11,008 nt of DNA from the NCBI GenBank assembly GCA_030616425.1, contig JAUWXJ010000064.1, forward strand, positions 1 to 11,008. Reading direction: 5' to 3'. Position 1 is the first letter of the stretch. Each line of letters begins with the position of its first letter. A model generated the notes under the pieces. It did no database searches. It was not told the DNA's origin and saw nothing but the letters and a program-made list of their open reading frames with translations. Positions 5,860 through 11,008 of this stretch are shown here, one piece after another. Source of the stretch: Desulfobacterales bacterium (GTDB lineage Bacteria; Desulfobacterota; Desulfobacteria; Desulfobacterales; C00003060). The translations under genes were made by a program, and so were the position numbers.

Positions 5860-6756
5860 TCAGTACCCGAACCTCCTGATAGCCGCGGCATCCTGGGTCC
5901 ACTTCTTTTGAACCCTGACCCACAGCTTCAAAAAGACCTTGCGCCCCACCATAACCTCGATGTCCTCCCTGGCCTGCTCACCGATGCGCTTCAGCATCTT
6001 GCCACCCTTGCCGATGATCATCGGTTTTTGAGACTCGCGCTCCACATGGATGGTGGCCTGGATCTCGATCAGGTCTTTCTCGGGTCGCTCCTTGAAGGAC
6101 TCCACTGTGACTGCCACACCATAGGGGATCTCCTGTTCTGTCAGACGGAATACCTTTTCCCGGATCATCTCTGCTGCGATGAAACGCTCCGGCATATCTG
6201 TAACGCTCTCTTCAGGGTAGTACTTTGGCCCTTCAGGGAGCACGGCAACCATCTCTTTAACCAGTTCATCAACCTGGGTGCCGTTCAAGGCCGAGATCGG
6301 CACTATCGCCCGGAAGGGATAGACCGCATCCCACTCTTCCATGAGGGGTAGGAGTTTCCCCTTCTTCACCAGGTCAACCTTGTTGATAGCGAAAATCACA
6401 GGCAGACCCCTCTTTTTCAGGGACTCAAGGATAATCTCATCTGAAGCATTATCTGCGGAAACAGCATCTATAATAAACACTATCAGATCAACGTCTCCCA
6501 GGACCTTCAGGGCCACCTCCACCATGCGCACACTCAAAGGCCCCCTGGCCTGATGAATACCCGGGGTATCCAGAAAGATGAGTTGCGCTTCAGGGAGATG
6601 GGCCACACCCAGGACCCTGTGGCGGGTAGTCTGTGGCTTTTTTGAGGTGATCGCGATCTTTTGGCCGATCAGCCGGTTCAACAGGGTGGATTTCCCCACA
6701 TTCGGCGCACCAATTATGGCAACAAACCCGGATTTGAATGAAGTCTCGGTGTTCAT
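5860..6756 (-). CDS. era: GTPase Era, 16S rRNA-binding ribosome assembly factor
   Basis: The 298-residue protein has Era architecture: an N-terminal GTPase domain with G1 GAPNVGKS (16-23), the switch region PQTTRHRVLG (41-50), G3 DTPG (63-66), G4 NKVD (125-128) and G5 SAL (155-157), and a C-terminal KH RNA-binding domain with IGKGGKMLKRIG (248-259) and the usual Era ending KLWVRVQKKW. Era binds the 3' end of 16S rRNA and checks 30S maturation. Length is standard. It lies 40 bp downstream of the acr3 gene on the same strand, with no terminator seen between them, so some read-through from the arsenic operon is possible; the ATP-grasp gene follows one base after its stop. Confidence 0.97.
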   Translation of the reverse strand: MNTETSFKSGFVAIIGAPNVGKSTLLNRLIGQKIAITSKKPQTTRHRVLGVAHLPEAQLIFLDTPGIHQARGPLSVRMVEVALKVLGDVDLIVFIIDAVSADNASDEIILESLKKRGLPVIFAINKVDLVKKGKLLPLMEEWDAVYPFRAIVPISALNGTQVDELVKEMVAVLPEGPKYYPEESVTDMPERFIAAEMIREKVFRLTEQEIPYGVAVTVESFKERPEKDLIEIQATIHVERESQKPMIIGKGGKMLKRIGEQAREDIEVMVGRKVFLKLWVRVQKKWTQDAAAIRRFGY

Positions 6757-6796
6757 AAGATTTTTTCTCTTTCGGAAACCTTCTCCTGTTATCTTT

Positions 6797-7996
6797 TCAG
6801 CCCGTGGACACCTTCCGGGGGAACCAGTGGGTGGTCTTGAGGCAAATCTTTACCAGCATAAGCATTACCGGGACCTCAATGAGCACACCCACAACGGTTG
6901 CCAGGGCCGCCCCGGAGGAGAGGCCAAAGAGCATGGTCGAGGTGGCAATCGCCACTTCGAAATGGTTAGAAGCGCCTATCATGGATGAAGGAGCCGCATC
7001 CTCATAGGAGAGTTTGAGTGGACGAGACAAACCATAGGCTAACCAGAAGATAAGATTCGTCTGAATGAAAAGAGGGATGGCGATCCAGAGGATTGTGAGC
7101 GGGTTGGAAACTATGACCTCCCCCTTGAAAGAGAAGAGTAATACCAAGGTGATTAAGAGGGCGATAATGGTGACGGGGGTGAGAATGTGTAGAAACTTTT
7201 CTTTAAACCACAGCTCTCCGCGGCTCTGAATTATCAGCTTTCTGGAAATATAACCAGCGACGAGCGGAAGGGCCACGTAGATACCGATAGACAGCACCAG
7301 GGCCTGCCATGGAACAGGAAGCCGCCCCACGCCCAGGAGAAATCCTCCTAGAGGACCGAATAGAAAAAGCATGGTCAGGGAATTGATGGCCACCATAATC
7401 AGTGTGTGTCCATCATTTCCTCGGGCCAGGTAGCCCCAAACGAGGACCATCGCCGTGCACGGGGCGATCCCCAAAAGGATGCAGCCGGCAAGATAGCTCC
7501 GCCAGAGTGGCACCTCCAGCATCTTAACCCCGTTGTGCAACACTACCTTTCCCGCACCGTGCATCTCATTTACGGCAAGGTCGAGACCAAGGGGCATTTT
7601 CACATAATCCATCGCCTCTGGCCCGATAAGGGCGAAGAATGCCGTGCCCAGAAAGAAGAGGGAAATGGCATACATGGTAAAAGGTTTAATCGCCCAGTTC
7701 ACGAAAAGGGTCAGGGCGACCGGCTTCACGTTCTTCCCCGCCTTGAGAACCTCTCCGAAATCGATCTTCACCATGATGGGATACATCATAAAGAAGAGAC
7801 AGATGGCAATGGGGATCGAAACAACAGGGGCTTCTCCCACGTAAATGGCCAATCCGTCAAGATACTTCGCGAATCCTGGAGCCACTTTTCCAAGCATAAT
7901 ACCGACTAGAATGCAAAGAATCACCCAGACGGAAAGATACTTTTCAAAAAGGCTGAGCCCTTTCGGCTCCTTGGTAACGCACGCTTCAGTTGCCAT
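6797..7996 (-). CDS. acr3: ACR3-family arsenite efflux permease
   Basis: The 399-residue inner-membrane protein has about ten hydrophobic segments and exports As(III) using the proton gradient. Diagnostic features are LGIAPCTAMVLVWGYL (175-190) with the conserved functional Cys C180, the following NDGHTLIMVAINSLTML, PSSMIGASNHFEVAIAT (336-352) and VGVLIEVPVML (369-379) with the conserved Glu E374. About 40 residues (roughly 124-165, including GPEAMDYVKMPLGLDLAVNE) between two membrane spans look like an insertion relative to short ACR3 proteins. The start ATG 7996 has GGAG about 8 nt upstream. It lies downstream of arsR on the same strand, the standard arsenic-operon order, but no arsC arsenate reductase is present here. 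It is often called arsB, but it belongs to ACR3, not to the ArsB superfamily. Confidence 0.95.
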   Translation of the reverse strand: MATEACVTKEPKGLSLFEKYLSVWVILCILVGIMLGKVAPGFAKYLDGLAIYVGEAPVVSIPIAICLFFMMYPIMVKIDFGEVLKAGKNVKPVALTLFVNWAIKPFTMYAISLFFLGTAFFALIGPEAMDYVKMPLGLDLAVNEMHGAGKVVLHNGVKMLEVPLWRSYLAGCILLGIAPCTAMVLVWGYLARGNDGHTLIMVAINSLTMLFLFGPLGGFLLGVGRLPVPWQALVLSIGIYVALPLVAGYISRKLIIQSRGELWFKEKFLHILTPVTIIALLITLVLLFSFKGEVIVSNPLTILWIAIPLFIQTNLIFWLAYGLSRPLKLSYEDAAPSSMIGASNHFEVAIATSTMLFGLSSGAALATVVGVLIEVPVMLMLVKICLKTTHWFPRKVSTG

Positions 7997-8045
7997 TATT
8001 CATCTCCATCAAGAAAGAGTCTCGTCGGTTTTCTGTGGCTGCCTA

Positions 8046-8076
8046 ATACTAAGGAATGCGTAATATTGTTTGCAAT
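8046..8076 (-). promoter_or_regulatory. Possible acr3 promoter with a small palindrome
   Basis: The minus strand carries TTGCAA (8070-8075), 18 bp and TAGTAT (8046-8051), about 43 nt before the acr3 start region. The -35 box lies inside the dyad TATTG-TTTG-CAATA (8064-8077), a possible ArsR-type operator. The 181-bp arsR-acr3 gap has no credible gene. Confidence 0.3.
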
Positions 8077-8177
8077 AACTATCTTCGCCACCCGACGCTG
8101 ATCTCCTCTGGAACCGAAATATAGCGTCCTTTCCGCAATTATTATATTGCCGTTTGGCTATGCCTTTCAGCCGCAAA

Positions 8178-8522
8178 TTATTTCTTGCAGACATCTTCAC
8201 GCTGGATCGTGGGGATCTTTTCCACAAGATCGGCGATCTGCGGATCTGCCTCCAGCCAGTGCCTGAGATTCCCTAAAAGGCTGGCCACATAAGGACTGCT
8301 ACTCCCGTCCGCAGGTTGATAGTTGACCCACACACCCTCTTTCCGGGAAGTGATTAAGCCCGCATCTTCAAGTACTTTGAGGTGCTTAGATACAGTAGGC
8401 TGGGCTATCTTGAGTGCGGCCTGAATTTCACAGACGCACATCTCCTGATGTTGCAGCATCTTCATGACCGCTACCCGATTCGGATCAGAAAGGGCCTTCA
8501 TGACCTTAACAAAATCTTTCAT
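8178..8522 (-). CDS. arsR: ArsR/SmtB-family metalloregulatory repressor
   Basis: The 114-residue protein is a typical ArsR winged-helix repressor that leaves its operator on binding As(III) or a similar metal(loid). ALSDPNRVAVMKML (10-23) opens the fold; the metal-site helix holds EMCVCEIQ with C29 and C31, the CxC of As(III)-sensing ArsR proteins; the recognition helix is QPTVSKHLKVLEDAGLI (41-57), and GVWVNYQ (63-69) forms the wing. A third cysteine, C112, lies at the C-terminus (VCKK) and could complete a three-thiolate site. The start ATG 8522 has AAGGAG 7-8 nt upstream. It precedes acr3 on the same strand and is divergent from hgcA. An ArsR-like regulator beside hgcAB is also known in other mercury methylators, so this one could control both directions. 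Confidence 0.95.
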   Translation of the reverse strand: MKDFVKVMKALSDPNRVAVMKMLQHQEMCVCEIQAALKIAQPTVSKHLKVLEDAGLITSRKEGVWVNYQPADGSSSPYVASLLGNLRHWLEADPQIADLVEKIPTIQREDVCKK

Positions 8523-8536
8523 CTGGATCTCCTTAG

Positions 8537-8556
8537 ATATTCCGTTTTGGCAATAT
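8537..8556. promoter_or_regulatory. Candidate ArsR operator dyad
   Basis: ATATT (8537-8541) and AATAT (8552-8556) form an inverted repeat with a 10-bp centre, overlapping the arsR -10 box and start point. Position and half-site spacing suit an autoregulating ArsR dimer; the arms are short, so this is tentative. Confidence 0.35.
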
Positions 8557-8580
8557 ATAGTCCGATCTCTTGGTTGTCAA
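8552..8580 (-). promoter_or_regulatory. arsR promoter
   Basis: The minus strand carries TTGACA (8575-8580), 17 bp and TATATT (8552-8557), giving a leader of about 23 nt with AAGGAG before ATG 8522. Confidence 0.65.
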
Positions 8581-8627
8581 GACCCTTATATCCCCCATAA
8601 CTCCATTAATATGAGATCACTTGACAA
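8574..8627. promoter_or_regulatory. Inverted repeat holding both divergent -35 boxes (arsR / hgcA)
   Basis: TTGTCAAG (8574-8581) and CTTGACAA (8620-8627) are a perfect 8-bp inverted repeat 38 bp apart. Each arm contains the TTGACA -35 element of one divergent promoter. Inside, CTTATAT (8585-8591) and ATATGAG (8610-8616) form a second imperfect dyad. A repressor bound here would affect both promoters. Confidence 0.45.
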
Positions 8628-8651
8628 TGAGGCTGAGGAGTTGCATCTTAT
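8621..8651 (+). promoter_or_regulatory. Possible hgcA promoter
   Basis: TTGACA (8621-8626) is followed at 19 bp by TCTTAT (8646-8651). The -35 box is perfect, the -10 box and spacing poor, suggesting a weak or activated promoter. ATG 8697 lies about 40 nt downstream of the predicted start. Confidence 0.35.
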
Positions 8652-8696
8652 TAGATACGGAAACGACAAAAGGAACGCGTTTTTGTGAAGGAAGAA

Positions 8697-8795
8697 ATGA
8701 ACAACCCAGAAAGGTCAAAAATTGATCAGGCCTCCTTTGGAATGGGGACGCCTGTCAACTTGACCACCTGCTGACCCAAGAAAAGAAGGGCCCAG
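8697..8795 (+). other. hgcA: In-frame N-terminal extension of hgcA containing one TGA (possible selenocysteine)
   Basis: ATG 8697 has a good ribosome-binding site (GAAGGA, 5-6 nt upstream) and opens 25 codons ending ...NLTTC, then TGA at 8772-8774, then codons PKKRRAQ that join the hgcA frame without a shift (8697, 8772 and 8796 are the same phase). If TGA is read as selenocysteine, HgcA would have 385 residues with Cys25-Sec26. From memory, many HgcA proteins carry a Cys-Cys pair near the N-terminus at about this distance before the P-F-V-x-G-x-V-x-T-P-A-G segment, so Sec would replace the second Cys; this needs an alignment. Alternatives are a nonsense mutation, a short upstream peptide with real initiation at GTG 8796, or a base-call error TGC to TGA. 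Confidence 0.5.
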
Positions 8796-8811
8796 GTGGG
8801 GACCATCCTGG
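8792..8811 (+). promoter_or_regulatory. Candidate bacterial SECIS stem-loop after the hgcA TGA
   Basis: CCAGGTGG (8792-8799) pairs with CCA (8803-8805) and CCTGG (8807-8811): eight base pairs with one bulged U (8806) and an apical loop GGA (8800-8802). The loop begins 25 nt after the TGA, within the known 16-37 nt range of bacterial SECIS elements, and its first two bases are G, as SelB recognition requires. The E. coli fdhF element also has a bulged U, but on the 5' side. The alternative GTG start (8796) is buried in this stem. Folding and covariation were not computed. Confidence 0.45.
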
Positions 8812-9854
8812 ATCAGCCGTTTGTGGCCGGTTCCGTGCAGACACCCGCCGGCAAGGTGCCCCAGGTCTCGTCCACCCTGTCCCGGGCCGACCACTGGGGG
8901 ACCATCAAGGCACGCTGGGGCGTGGGCCGCATGCACTACACCGTCCATCCCGGCCTCTATGCACTCGGAATGCCGGACGACCAGGCACCTGTACTGGTCA
9001 CCGCCAATTACAAGATGAGCTTTGATCGGCTGCGCGAGGCGTTGCCGGGTCGTGATGCCTGGATCCTGGTCCTGGATACAGAGGGGATCAATGTCTGGTG
9101 TTCCTCGGCAAAGGGGACTTTCGGAACACAAGAGCTGGTTCAGCGCATTGCCTCAAGCGGCCTTGCCAGGGTAGTGGCTCACAGAAAGCTGATCCTGCCA
9201 CAACTGGCAGCCCCGGGGGTTGCAGCCCACCTGGTGCCGAAGCTCTCCGGGTTCAAGGTCATCTACGGCCCGATCCGGGCAACAGACCTCCCTGCGTTTA
9301 TCGACAGCGGCTTCAAGCATACGCCCGAGATGCGGCGAAAGACCTTTACAACCCGGGAAAGGGTGGTCCTGATCCCGGTCGAATTTGTGTGTGCCTCGAA
9401 ATGGGCCCTGATCATATTCCCGATCTTTTTCCTTTTGGGCGGGCTGGGAGGCCCGGGCGGATTCTGGGCGAATGCACTCAATCACGGTCTTTTTGCCGTG
9501 TTCGCCCTCCTGAGCGCGCTTGCTGCTGGCGCGGTCCTGACGCCACTCCTGCTGCCCTGGCTGCCGGGCAGGGCCTTTTCCCTGAAAGGCCTGAGTCTGG
9601 GGCTGATAGCAGCACTGATCCTCGCGCTCTTTAGGGCAGGAGATTTGGCCGCATGGCCTGAACGGCTTGAAATCGTGGCCTGGTTTTGCCTGGTCCCGGC
9701 TGTGGCAACATATCTTGCCATGAATTTTACCGGCGCTTCCACCTACACCTCTCTTTCAGGCGTGAAAAAAGAGATGAAATGGGCCGTGCCTCTTCAGATC
9801 GCAGGGGGTGTGGTGGGATTATCGCTGTGGCTCGGATCACGCTTTATGACCTGA
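8796..9854 (+). CDS. hgcA: HgcA, corrinoid methyltransferase of mercury methylation
   Basis: HgcA carries a methyl group on a corrinoid and passes it to Hg(II), making methylmercury at the cytoplasmic face of the inner membrane; HgcB reduces it. This 352-residue reading has the soluble corrinoid domain (about 1-195) with TPAGKVPQVSS (16-26), VLVTANYKMSFDRLR (66-80) and the cap-helix motif NVWCSSAKGTFGT (99-111). C102 should be the cobalt ligand (C93 of strain ND132). The canonical motif is NVWCA[A/S]GK, so S103 and A105 are departures. Five membrane spans follow (about 203-222, 231-256, 264-281, 292-311, 329-348), with NFTGASTYTSLSG (310-322), as in the gamma subunit of the corrinoid iron-sulfur protein. 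The annotated start is GTG 8796 with a moderate AGAAGG upstream; a better start, ATG 8697, is in frame but separated by a TGA (see that entry). hgcB follows after 192 bp. Confidence 0.93.
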   Translation: MGTILDQPFVAGSVQTPAGKVPQVSSTLSRADHWGTIKARWGVGRMHYTVHPGLYALGMPDDQAPVLVTANYKMSFDRLREALPGRDAWILVLDTEGINVWCSSAKGTFGTQELVQRIASSGLARVVAHRKLILPQLAAPGVAAHLVPKLSGFKVIYGPIRATDLPAFIDSGFKHTPEMRRKTFTTRERVVLIPVEFVCASKWALIIFPIFFLLGGLGGPGGFWANALNHGLFAVFALLSALAAGAVLTPLLLPWLPGRAFSLKGLSLGLIAALILALFRAGDLAAWPERLEIVAWFCLVPAVATYLAMNFTGASTYTSLSGVKKEMKWAVPLQIAGGVVGLSLWLGSRFMT

Positions 9855-9889
9855 CGGGAATAAGTTGGAACCGAAAAGAAAAAATTTAT

Positions 9890-9958
9890 CACGAAAGGCC
9901 GAAACTGCGAAAGGAGGAAAAAAGAAAAAATAGCATTTCATGTTTTCCATCTTTCGTG
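9890..9958. repeat. Degenerate inverted repeat in the hgcA-hgcB gap
   Basis: CACGAAAG (9890-9897) and CTTTCGTG (9951-9958) are perfect 8-bp inverted arms around 53 bp of A-rich sequence, with further partial matches outside the right arm (TTTTGCGGCGTTCGCC against GGCCGAAACTGCGAAA). It resembles a worn intergenic repeat rather than a gene or terminator. It fills most of the 192-bp space between hgcA and hgcB, genes that are usually nearly adjacent. Confidence 0.4.
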
Positions 9959-10046
9959 TTTTGCGGCGTTCGCCTTGAGAAGAGGCGTGATTGTCTTTGT
10001 AGTATTCTTTGAAAAAGAACATGAACTCTATTTCTAAGGAACTAAA

Positions 10047-10388
10047 ATGGGAGAACTAATATATCTAAAGGATGTAGCCACACTGGCACTTGACGAGGAA
10101 AAGTGCGTGGGCTGTGGCATCTGCCTCCTTGTCTGCCCGCATGCTGTTTTGAGCATGAACAATGAACATGCCCGGATTGAAAACCTGGACGCCTGCATGG
10201 AGTGCGGGGCGTGTGCCCTGAACTGCCCAACAGAGGCGATTACTGTACAGGCCGGTGTGGGGTGCGCTGCTGCCGTCATCAATACAGCCCTGGGCCGCGA
10301 GAACGCCTGCTGCGTGATTGAGCCGAAAGACGATTCAGGTGGAGCTTGTGCCACGTCAGACAAACCCGATAAACCCACCTGCTGTTAA
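10047..10388 (+). CDS. hgcB: HgcB, 2[4Fe-4S] ferredoxin of mercury methylation
   Basis: HgcB supplies low-potential electrons to the HgcA corrinoid and may hand over Hg(II) through its cysteines. The 113-residue protein has two cluster motifs: C20-x2-C23-x2-C26-x3-C30-P and C50-x2-C53-x2-C56-x3-C60-P, the second being the HgcB-typical CMECGACALNCP. C73 in GVGCAAAV matches the essential Cys73 of strain ND132. Beyond this come a Cys pair C88-C89, C101 and a terminal pair C112-C113; the usual protein is about 95 residues with one terminal pair, so the tail looks extended by about 18-20 residues carrying three more cysteines. The start ATG 10047 has AAGGA 7 nt upstream. It is separated from hgcA by 192 bp but is on the same strand; its own promoter is not obvious. 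Confidence 0.95.
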   Translation: MGELIYLKDVATLALDEEKCVGCGICLLVCPHAVLSMNNEHARIENLDACMECGACALNCPTEAITVQAGVGCAAAVINTALGRENACCVIEPKDDSGGACATSDKPDKPTCC

Positions 10389-10475
10389 GCTGACCACTTT
10401 TTATCCTTGCCTATAACCATCCAATTTGATATGTAATTTCCAATATTTGATCCCGACTGCACCCATTGAACCTCT

Positions 10476-10493
10476 TTTCACGAAAACGTGAAA
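10476..10493. repeat. Perfect small palindrome downstream of hgcB
   Basis: TTTCACG (10476-10482) and CGTGAAA (10487-10493) form a perfect 7-bp dyad with an AAAA centre. It lies in the 216-bp gap between hgcB and the zinc-ribbon gene. No T-tract follows, so an operator or a short copy of the repeat type in the hgcA-hgcB gap (which shares the CACGAAA core) is more likely than a terminator. Confidence 0.4.
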
Positions 10494-10604
10494 TACGTTA
10501 ATGCGACTGCTGCGATCCTATTCCTCATCTTCACCACGAATCCAGTTAGAAGGAACTCTTCGTCACTATAGGCAGCGTATATATTCAATGAAAGGAGGAG
10601 AAAG

Positions 10605-10739
10605 ATGTCAACTACAGGAGAAAAACCAGGTAAAGGTGTTTATACTTGCACAAACTGCGGACAAACAGTGGTTCTTGATGATGATACTGATACACTACCG
10701 CCTTGCCCGAATTGTAGTGGCACGGAGTATATACCGTAG
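10605..10739 (+). CDS. Small zinc-ribbon protein (44 residues)
   Basis: ATG 10605 is preceded by an excellent ribosome-binding site (AAAGGAGGAG) and opens 44 codons ending at TAG 10737. The product begins MSTTGEKPGKGVYTC and has two CxxC knuckles, C15-x2-C18 (TCTNCGQ) and C34-x2-C37 (PCPNCSG), 15 residues apart, a one-metal zinc-ribbon or rubredoxin-like fold. Between them lies the acidic stretch LDDDTDT, and GTEYIP follows. Such small zinc-ribbon proteins are common and poorly understood; a role with hgcAB is not implied beyond proximity (216 bp, same strand). A longer frame at 10501-10749 in another phase is a shadow without a ribosome-binding site. Confidence 0.85.
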   Translation: MSTTGEKPGKGVYTCTNCGQTVVLDDDTDTLPPCPNCSGTEYIP

Positions 10740-10872
10740 AGGGCGATAGGAATCAGGCCTCAACAATTGACACAGGCAGAAGATTCTCGAACATAAGAAA
10801 CTCAAAACAATATTTTCGGAGATCACCAATAAAATCAGACTTGTTGAAAGTTGAGACCTGACCCCCTATCTT

Positions 10873-10901
10873 TTGTTTATTGTAATAAATTTCGATATGA
10901 T
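10873..10901 (+). promoter_or_regulatory. Possible promoter for the gene at the right edge
   Basis: TTGTTT (10873-10878), 17 bp, TATGAT (10896-10901). Just downstream, TGCAGT (10910-10915) and ACTGCA (10924-10929) form a perfect 6-bp inverted repeat with an 8-bp centre, placed like an operator. Confidence 0.35.
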
Positions 10902-10957
10902 ACTGGTGTTGCAGTAATACAAAACTGCATATAGGAATTATACTCTAAGGTTGGGCG

Positions 10958-11008
10958 GTGAAACAACTGGCCAGTAGATTTCGGGCAAAAGATACGGACG
11001 AATTAGCG
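10958..11008 (+). CDS. Start of an unidentified gene, cut by the window end
   Basis: GTG 10958 opens 17 codons (VKQLASRFRAKDTDELA) that remain open to the last base. An AAGG lies about 7-10 nt upstream and a plausible promoter about 57 nt upstream. The fragment is hydrophilic, mixed basic then acidic, and too short to assign. The GTG start is a guess. Confidence 0.3.
   Translation, partial: MKQLASRFRAKDTDELA

Noticed and set aside
5859..5891. Longer start (ATG 5891) for the ATP-grasp gene
   Set aside because: Would overlap era by 32 bp and adds residues without family features; ATG 5858, one base after the era stop with AGGAGG upstream, is better supported.
8009..8227. Minus-strand frame of 72 codons between arsR and acr3
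   Set aside because: Overlaps the arsR 3' end in another phase, has no ribosome-binding site and no protein-like pattern; the gap contains at most regulatory sequence.
8715..9131. Minus-strand frame of 138 codons opposite hgcA, and other long frames within hgcA such as 9098-9634 (+)
   Set aside because: High-GC shadow frames of hgcA; composition rich in Gly, His, Pro and Arg with no domain.
10501..10749. 82-codon + frame overlapping the zinc-ribbon gene
   Set aside because: Different phase, no ribosome-binding site, no domain, while the 44-codon frame has an ideal ribosome-binding site and paired CxxC motifs.
10841..10865. GTTGAAAGTTGAGACCTGAC motif as a mobile-element end
   Set aside because: It resembles a phrase I associate with REP/IS200-type remnants, but no transposase, palindrome or second copy is present in the window.
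1..11008. CRISPR array
   Set aside because: No regularly spaced direct repeats of 20-40 bp were seen on either strand.

Overview
The window looks like a chromosomal segment of an anaerobic bacterium, most likely a Desulfobacterota (deltaproteobacterial) sulfate-reducer relative. The main reason is an hgcA/hgcB mercury-methylation pair next to an arsenic locus, with Era and RhlB-like housekeeping genes. No taxonomic search was possible, so the assignment is inference.

Layout. (1) Positions 1 to about 3640 are visibly AT-richer and read as an accessory island: the C-terminal end of an unidentified protein; an IS1-family transposase; a compact promoter / three-hairpin / terminator unit that may be a small RNA; a coiled-coil plus winged-helix-like protein; an arginine-type tRNA with the unusual anticodon ACT behind two strong promoters; and a restriction-modification pair (BglII/BstYI-family endonuclease plus MT-A70 adenine methyltransferase). 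(2) 3650-6756 holds core-type genes: a RhlB-like DEAD-box RNA helicase (+), convergent with a minus-strand pair of an ATP-grasp protein and the GTPase Era. (3) 6797-8522 is an arsenic module on the minus strand: an ArsR repressor and an ACR3 arsenite efflux permease. (4) 8697-10388, divergent from arsR, is hgcA and hgcB. HgcA is the membrane corrinoid methyltransferase that delivers a methyl group to Hg(II); HgcB is its 2[4Fe-4S] ferredoxin. A 44-residue zinc-ribbon gene and the first codons of another gene follow.

How the parts work together. arsR and hgcA share a short divergent control region in which an 8-bp inverted repeat carries both -35 elements, so one metalloid-sensing repressor could control arsenite export and mercury methylation together.

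The most notable observation is at the start of hgcA. A well-formed start (ATG 8697 with a good ribosome-binding site) opens a frame that runs into hgcA and is broken only by one TGA at 8772-8774, directly after a Cys codon. A stem-loop with the geometry of a bacterial SECIS element lies just downstream, and the fallback GTG start at 8796 falls inside that stem. This suggests a selenocysteine-containing HgcA with an N-terminal Cys-Sec pair. The corrinoid-ligand motif of this HgcA is also non-canonical (NVWCSSAK instead of NVWCAAGK).
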